The notes beneath the pieces are model-generated. The model was not told the origin of the DNA and did not search any database. It saw only the letters and a program-made list of their open reading frames with translations. From assembly GCA_045399315.1 (NCBI GenBank), contig DAYVGO010000082.1, forward strand, positions 1-27,846: 27,846 nucleotides of DNA, written 5' to 3'. A program made the position numbers and the translations under genes. This document shows positions 24,337 to 27,846 of this stretch, piece after piece (position 1 is the first letter of the stretch; each line of letters begins with the position of its first letter). The stretch comes from Arsenophonus sp045399315. Its GTDB lineage: Bacteria > Pseudomonadota > Gammaproteobacteria > Enterobacterales > Enterobacteriaceae.

Positions 24337-25345
24337 GTGGCGGTTAGTAAACTACAAATGGTAAATGGCTATGTCAGTGTTTTCCTAATGGGCGTAATGG
24401 TGTTCGTATAAGAAAGCGTTTTGCGACTAAAGGTGAAACATTAGCCTATGAAAGGCAACAGATGTTTAAATCTGAAGAGGATGATTTTGGGGTCGATGAT
24501 TCTATGGCACTAAGTTAAGTGATTTGATTAATTGTTGGTATGACATGCACGGAAGAACATTAAATTCAGGAGATGGACAAAAAAGTAAGTTGGATTCTAT
24601 TTGTTACAGGCTTGGCGATCCTCCGGTTTCTGATTTTGATTGAAATATGTTTGCTCAGTATCGAGAGCACAGATTAAAAGGGAAATGGAATGCAAAAGGG
24701 AAAGCAGTCCCAAAACAAGCGACGGTAAATCGTGAACAATCCTATCTTCATGCTGTTTTTGCTGAATTAAAAAGACTTGGCGAATGGAACGGAGACAATC
24801 CGCTTGATGGTGTCAGACAATTCAAAGAGGGTGATCAAGAACTCGCATTTTTGTATCAAGATGATATTAAGCGGCTACTTGTTGCTTGCGATAATTCACT
24901 TAATAAAGATTTGGGTCATGTTATTAGGGTTTGTCTTGCTACAGGGGCAAGGTGGAGTGAAGCACAAAATTTAACTTAACCACAGTTCATGTCTTATAAA
25001 GTCACTTTTATTCAAACAAAATCAAGTAAAAATCGGACGGTACCCATTTCTAAAACACTTTATGATTTATTACCTAAGTGACGAGGTGCTTTATTTTCAA
25101 ATTGTTATGATGTGTTTGAAGGAGCTTTGAAAAAAGCTAACATTGATTTACCAAAAGGACAACGCACACATGTGTTAAGGCATACCTTTGCTAGTCATTT
25201 TATGATGAATGGCGGAAATATTCTTGTTCTACAGCAGATTTTAGGGCATAGCACTATTACGATGACAATGCGATATTCGCATTTTTCGCCAGATCATTTA
25301 GACGCCGCTGTTACGCTAAATCCTTTTGATAATTTGTATAAATAA
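24337..25345 (+). pseudogene. int: P2-type tyrosine integrase (frameshifts and nonsense codons)
   Basis: Start GTG at 24337 with AAGGA nine bases upstream. Joined reading: KLQNGKWLCQCFPNGRNGVR, IRKRFATKGETLAYERQQMF, LSDLINCWYDMHG, NREQSYLHAVFAELKRLGEW, NPLDGVRQFKEGDQELAFL, catalytic CLATGARWSEAQNL (Arg), YKVTFIQTKSSKNRTVPIS, then HVLRHTFASHFMMNGGNILV (His-x-x-Arg), LQQILGHST (His) and TMRYSHF (Tyr). This is very close in layout to P2 Int. Lesions: early frameshifts (about 24355 and 24500), TGA near 24643, TAA at 24977-24979, TGA near 25080. It points toward the tRNA-Leu att site about 100 bases on. No active recombinase. Confidence 0.92.
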
Positions 25346-25447
25346 AGTGGCAGCAACAAAACACATTTATTCATTTTTATATATATTTAACAATAAAATG
25401 TGATTGTTTATCAATAAGTTGTTGATTATTCAAGTATTGTGAAAATA

Positions 25448-25502
25448 TTTAAAATCCCTCGGCCTTAAGGCTGTGCGGGTTCAAGTCCCGCCCTGTGCAC
25501 CA
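25448..25502 (+). other. Prophage attachment site: 3' half of tRNA-Leu(UAA)
   Basis: The 55 bases from the anticodon loop (TTTAAAATCCC) through the variable arm, TPsiC arm (GCGGGTTCAAGTCCCGC) and acceptor strand (CCTGTGC, discriminator A, CCA) are those of a bacterial tRNA-Leu with anticodon UAA. The 5' half (acceptor 5' strand, D arm) is missing upstream, so it is not a functional tRNA gene but the core left by site-specific integration into leuZ-type tRNA. It lies between two integrase genes that converge on it, as expected for the junction of two tandem prophages or an att site shared by them. Confidence 0.85.
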
Positions 25503-25630
25503 GCAAAAAATCCCTTTTTTATCAGTAAGTTAATCAATAAAAAGTTAGCTATTTAACATTGCTTTTTTGTGACTAAAATCACCTTTCAGAACATCTTCAG
25601 AAGATAGATTAAGCTAATTTAAATATTTAT

Positions 25631-26619
25631 TCACTTTTTTTGATTACCTACGACTGGAACAACTTCTATTTTTCTATGATAATCTTGCTGTCTGCCCGAT
25701 ATTTTTATGGCCGGAAATTGCTTACTTTTCTTGTAGAGTTCCTTCTAAATCAGATACATCTTTTGCTTTTAAATCATGAGAGGTAAAATTGAAATCTAAT
25801 TCAGGATATTTTTTAGTGGCCTCTTCTTTAGCTTTTAACCATCTACTATTAAAGCCATCTCTGGTATATAATTTTCCATTTGCCTGATGTAAAATATACA
25901 AGCTATTAACACCTTCTTTTAAAGGTAATTGTTTAGCTAATTTTATAGCCTTAGTTAATCTTTCAGACTAACCTTTTATCTGGCTTTTGCCTGTTTTCCC
26001 TTGTTTGATGTAAATTCCCGCTTCCATGAGTTGATCTTTGTGTAATGCTAAAATGTCTCCTTGCCGAGCGCAGCAAATATAGGCTAATTCCATGGCGATC
26101 TAAACAATCAGAGGTGAAACAGAATATAATGCTTGATACTCTGTATCTGTAACATAACGGTCTTGGGCTATTTCTTTGTATTGTTTAACGTCCTTACATG
26201 GATAATTTTTAACTACCTCTCTCTCATATCCCCCAATAAAATACTCTGGACATAAATGATTTTTCTCTGTTGGCTTGTGTTCTATTCTTTAATCCTCTCT
26301 TATCCATATATTTTCTAATATGTTCAGGTTTAATGTTATCGGGATTCATTTTGCCAAAAACAGGAATGACTTTTTTGTAATATTTTTGATAATCATTCTG
26401 AGTGTCTTTCGATAATTCGATAAAATCTGCTGAACATAGGAACTGATTAATCAGTGATTCATAATTAAAAATATGTTTCTCGTCATTAACGTATTGTGTT
26501 CGTAATGACTCCAAGCAACAGATTTATCTACATTTAGAGCACATAAACGAATTATACGGCTATTTGGATGTTTAAACTCATATGTGATCTACCCCGAAAT
26601 ACGCGTGGAGGTATCCAAT
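25631..26619 (-). pseudogene. int: Second tyrosine integrase (lambdoid type), heavily broken
   Basis: Joined reading from about 26619: WIPPRVFRGRS, EFKHPNSRIIRLCALNVDK; after a slip NYESLINQFLCSADFIELSK, DYQKYYKKVIPVFGKMNPDN, IKPEHIRKYMDKRG, REKSFMSRVFYWG; then YVTDTEYQALYSVSPL, a TAG, IAMELAYICCARQGDILAL (catalytic Arg), KTGKSQIKG with a TAG, LYILHQANGKLYTRDGFNSR, FTSHDLKAKDVSDLEG (His/Lys), a TAA, AISGHKN (His) and, after a last slip, YHRKIEVVPVV (catalytic Tyr). Arrangement after a DUF4224 gene and before an att site is that of Rac/lambdoid prophages. Different family from the P2-type integrase on the other side of the att site. Confidence 0.85.
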
Positions 26620-26621
26620 TA

Positions 26622-26831
26622 TCAGCAGGGTTTTTCAGCAAAGTTAACATCAGTTGTTTTTGAGAGTGGTTTGTTGAAATGTTCTCATATGGTTTTAGGA
26701 CGACCATCAGCTCGCTTAATAAAAAACATTCCGGTTTCTTTTAATACTTTGCATTGCTTGGATGGTTTTTGGTAGCCTGTTAGCTCTTTCATTTGTTCAT
26801 CTGTAATGAACACAGCATTATGATTATTCAA
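26622..26831 (-). pseudogene. DUF4224 protein (one nonsense codon)
   Basis: From a TTG at 26831, preceded by GAGGA at seven bases: NNHNAVFITDEQMKELTGYQ, KPSKQCKVLKETGMFFIKRA, DGRPKT, then TGA where the family has Trp (KTTWEHFN); the frame continues EHFNKPLSKTTDVNFAEKP to the stop at 26622. DUF4224 proteins are ~65-70 residues and lie immediately upstream of integrases in lambdoid prophages, often thought to help excision. Its end abuts the integrase. The 49-residue fragment before the TGA contains most of the helix-turn-helix-like part. Confidence 0.78.
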
Positions 26832-26845
26832 ATTTATGTCCTCAT

Positions 26846-27457
26846 TCAGAAAATTACACTATTCTCAGGTGCTTCATTGCCCCACAGATCCCAGCCCTAC
26901 ACTTTGTCACGAGCAAAAAGCTCAATACGTTTCACATCACTGTAGAGCTTTTCTAATCGGTAATAGACTTCTTTGGGTTTCTGGCTATGCTCACCGAGAC
27001 ATGAGTAGATAATTTGTTTGATGGAGGCGTCCTTGCGTTATAATCCTTTTCCCCTGATGGTAAGCAAACAATCTTCTGAATTACTACGGGTGTAATTGCC
27101 GTCATTCATGTGTGTTTCAGCATTGAGTAATGCCAGAAAGTCGTCAGCATCAGACAGCTTAGCTTTTTTGATTGCTTTAGAGATCCGCTCTTTGGCTAAC
27201 TTATTGAGCTTTACCCAGATAAATCTTTTCATGGTTTTCACTTTAAATCCCCATGCTTCAGCTAACCAGATAGCTTTAAGCGCAAAATTACCCGTGTACC
27301 ACATGCAGAGTACCGAGTTTTGATGTGCTATCGTTTCTATGGGGAGGTGGGTGGGTGAGTAAAAGTCAGTGGTGTTGTAGTGATTGTGTGCTGCGCCGTT
27401 TGATGCTTTGTTATGGTATTGCCAGGGGGGATCTGCGAGTATCAGGTCATACTTCAC
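26846..27457 (-). pseudogene. MT-A70 family adenine methyltransferase (two nonsense codons)
   Basis: Start is GTG at 27457 because AGGA lies six bases upstream (AGGATATAAAGTG) and no better site exists. KYDLILADPPWQYHNKASNG has the catalytic DPPW; HNHYNTTDFY, NSVLCMWYTGNFALKAIWLA, EAWGFKVKTMKRFIWVK follow. The open frame ends at TAA (27038-27040); beyond it in frame come KDASIKQIIYSCLGEHSQKP, KEVYYRLEKLY, VKRIELFARDKV, a TAG for Gln, and GWDLWGNEAPENSVIF with the natural stop at 26846-26848. Common in lambdoid prophages next to int, where it methylates phage DNA. As in Mu/Rac cargo, probably protective. Inactive as read. Confidence 0.88.
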
Positions 27458-27468
27458 TTTATATCCTG

Positions 27469-27711
27469 TTAAACATACCAGCTTTTATTTTTATGCAAGT
27501 CGTTTATTTTTTCCAAGACAGTGATTTTATTACCACCATTTCCTGTTAATGTTCTGCTTCCTCCATCTGTATCAAATTGATATCTAAATCCCTTGTTTGT
27601 TAATTTTTTATCTCGTAACCTAATTATTTTCATCATCTCACTATGATAAATAACCTGCATCCCTGCTTTTACATGATGTAACGTTGTTCTGTATTCATGG
27701 ATGTTATTCAT
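27469..27711 (-). CDS. Small prophage protein, unknown
   Basis: 80 residues, intact, with GGAGGA six bases before the ATG. Basic protein: GMQVIYHSEMMKIIRLRDKK, a possible SH3-like or KOW-like beta fold (GMxVIY ... KIIRLRDKK) with a Gly/Ser-rich loop (TDGGSRTLTGNGG). No family recognised. Eleven bases upstream of the MT-A70 start and in the same operon, so part of the early left-arm genes of the second prophage. Confidence 0.65.
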   Translation of the reverse strand: MNNIHEYRTTLHHVKAGMQVIYHSEMMKIIRLRDKKLTNKGFRYQFDTDGGSRTLTGNGGNKITVLEKINDLHKNKSWYV

Positions 27712-27751
27712 ACAAGTTCCTCCGGTTATTGATTAAATACCAGTGTAAATT

Positions 27752-27768
27752 TGATCAAAAAATGATCA
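27752..27768. promoter_or_regulatory. Palindrome TGATCA-N5-TGATCA upstream of the last operon
   Basis: TGATCA at 27752-27757 and again at 27763-27768, separated by five A residues; each hexamer is itself a palindrome. Lies 41-57 bases before the ATG of the 27469-27711 gene, where an operator would be expected. The rest of 27769-27846 is AT-rich with no gene visible in the window. Confidence 0.4.
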
Positions 27769-27846
27769 TTCATAAATTATTTCTGGTAATATTGTTGCCG
27801 TTGTACGTTTGTTAACAACAACATTTTCCCTGGTATTGGCCAGCCA

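Noticed and set aside
25448..25502. A functional tRNA gene
   Set aside because: Only the half from the anticodon loop to CCA is present; the acceptor 5' strand and D arm are missing.

Overview
The window looks like Enterobacterales DNA, most likely from an insect-associated relative of Providencia/Proteus such as Arsenophonus. This rests on AT-rich flanks, an E. coli-like qmcA-ybbJ pair, P2-type phage genes and very heavy pseudogenization; the genus is an inference. Almost everything is prophage. Many genes are broken by single-base slips in homopolymers and by nonsense codons where the family has Gln, Trp or Arg (CAG to TAG, TGG to TGA/TAG, CGA to TGA).

Layout. (a) 1-12290 is the late region of a P2-like prophage, noticeably more GC-rich than the rest. 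Leftward from about 9419 run gpO (scaffold/protease), gpN (capsid), gpM (terminase small subunit), gpL, gpX, holin, endolysin, Rz with an embedded Rz1, a DNA methyltransferase cargo gene, gpR, gpS, gpV and gpW. Rightward run gpP (terminase ATPase) and gpQ (portal). Two TGT-N12-ACA Ogr/Delta-type boxes remain, before gpO and before gpV. The left end is a deletion scar: gpW runs into a headless O-antigen acyltransferase, and the tail of a fibre-assembly gene lies beyond it on the other strand. (b) 12294-18206 lies where P2 carries its cos-proximal cargo (tin/old). It holds an Rpn nuclease gene with an intact internal small-protein ORF, a RecX-like gene coupled to a DUF6880-like gene, a broken lipoprotein gene, a 273-bp nested inverted repeat with GTTACA iterons (a possible origin), a small membrane protein and intact ybbJ and qmcA. 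(c) 18600-25345 is an early module: a broken TOPRIM primase-helicase, small accessory genes, a Cox-like regulator, an RHH protein, operators, a CI-like repressor with a broken paralogue, a membrane-anchored ORF6C-like gene and a P2-type integrase. (d) 25448-25502 is the 3' half of a tRNA-Leu(UAA), an attachment site. (e) 25631-27846 is the edge of a second, lambdoid-type prophage: an integrase pointing back at the same att site, a DUF4224 protein, an MT-A70 methyltransferase and a small gene.

Read right to left, (d), (c), (b) and (a) follow the P2 prophage order att-int-C-cox-replication-cargo-Q/P-O-N-M-L-X-lysis-R-S-V-W. The simplest reading is one decayed P2-like prophage with a swapped replication module and a cargo locus, in tandem with a second prophage at tRNA-Leu. 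It cannot be productive: terminase, portal, capsid, scaffold, primase and integrase are all broken. ORFs that stay open are lysis genes, gpR/X/L, the Rpn C-terminal ORF, recX, qmcA/ybbJ and the immunity regulators.
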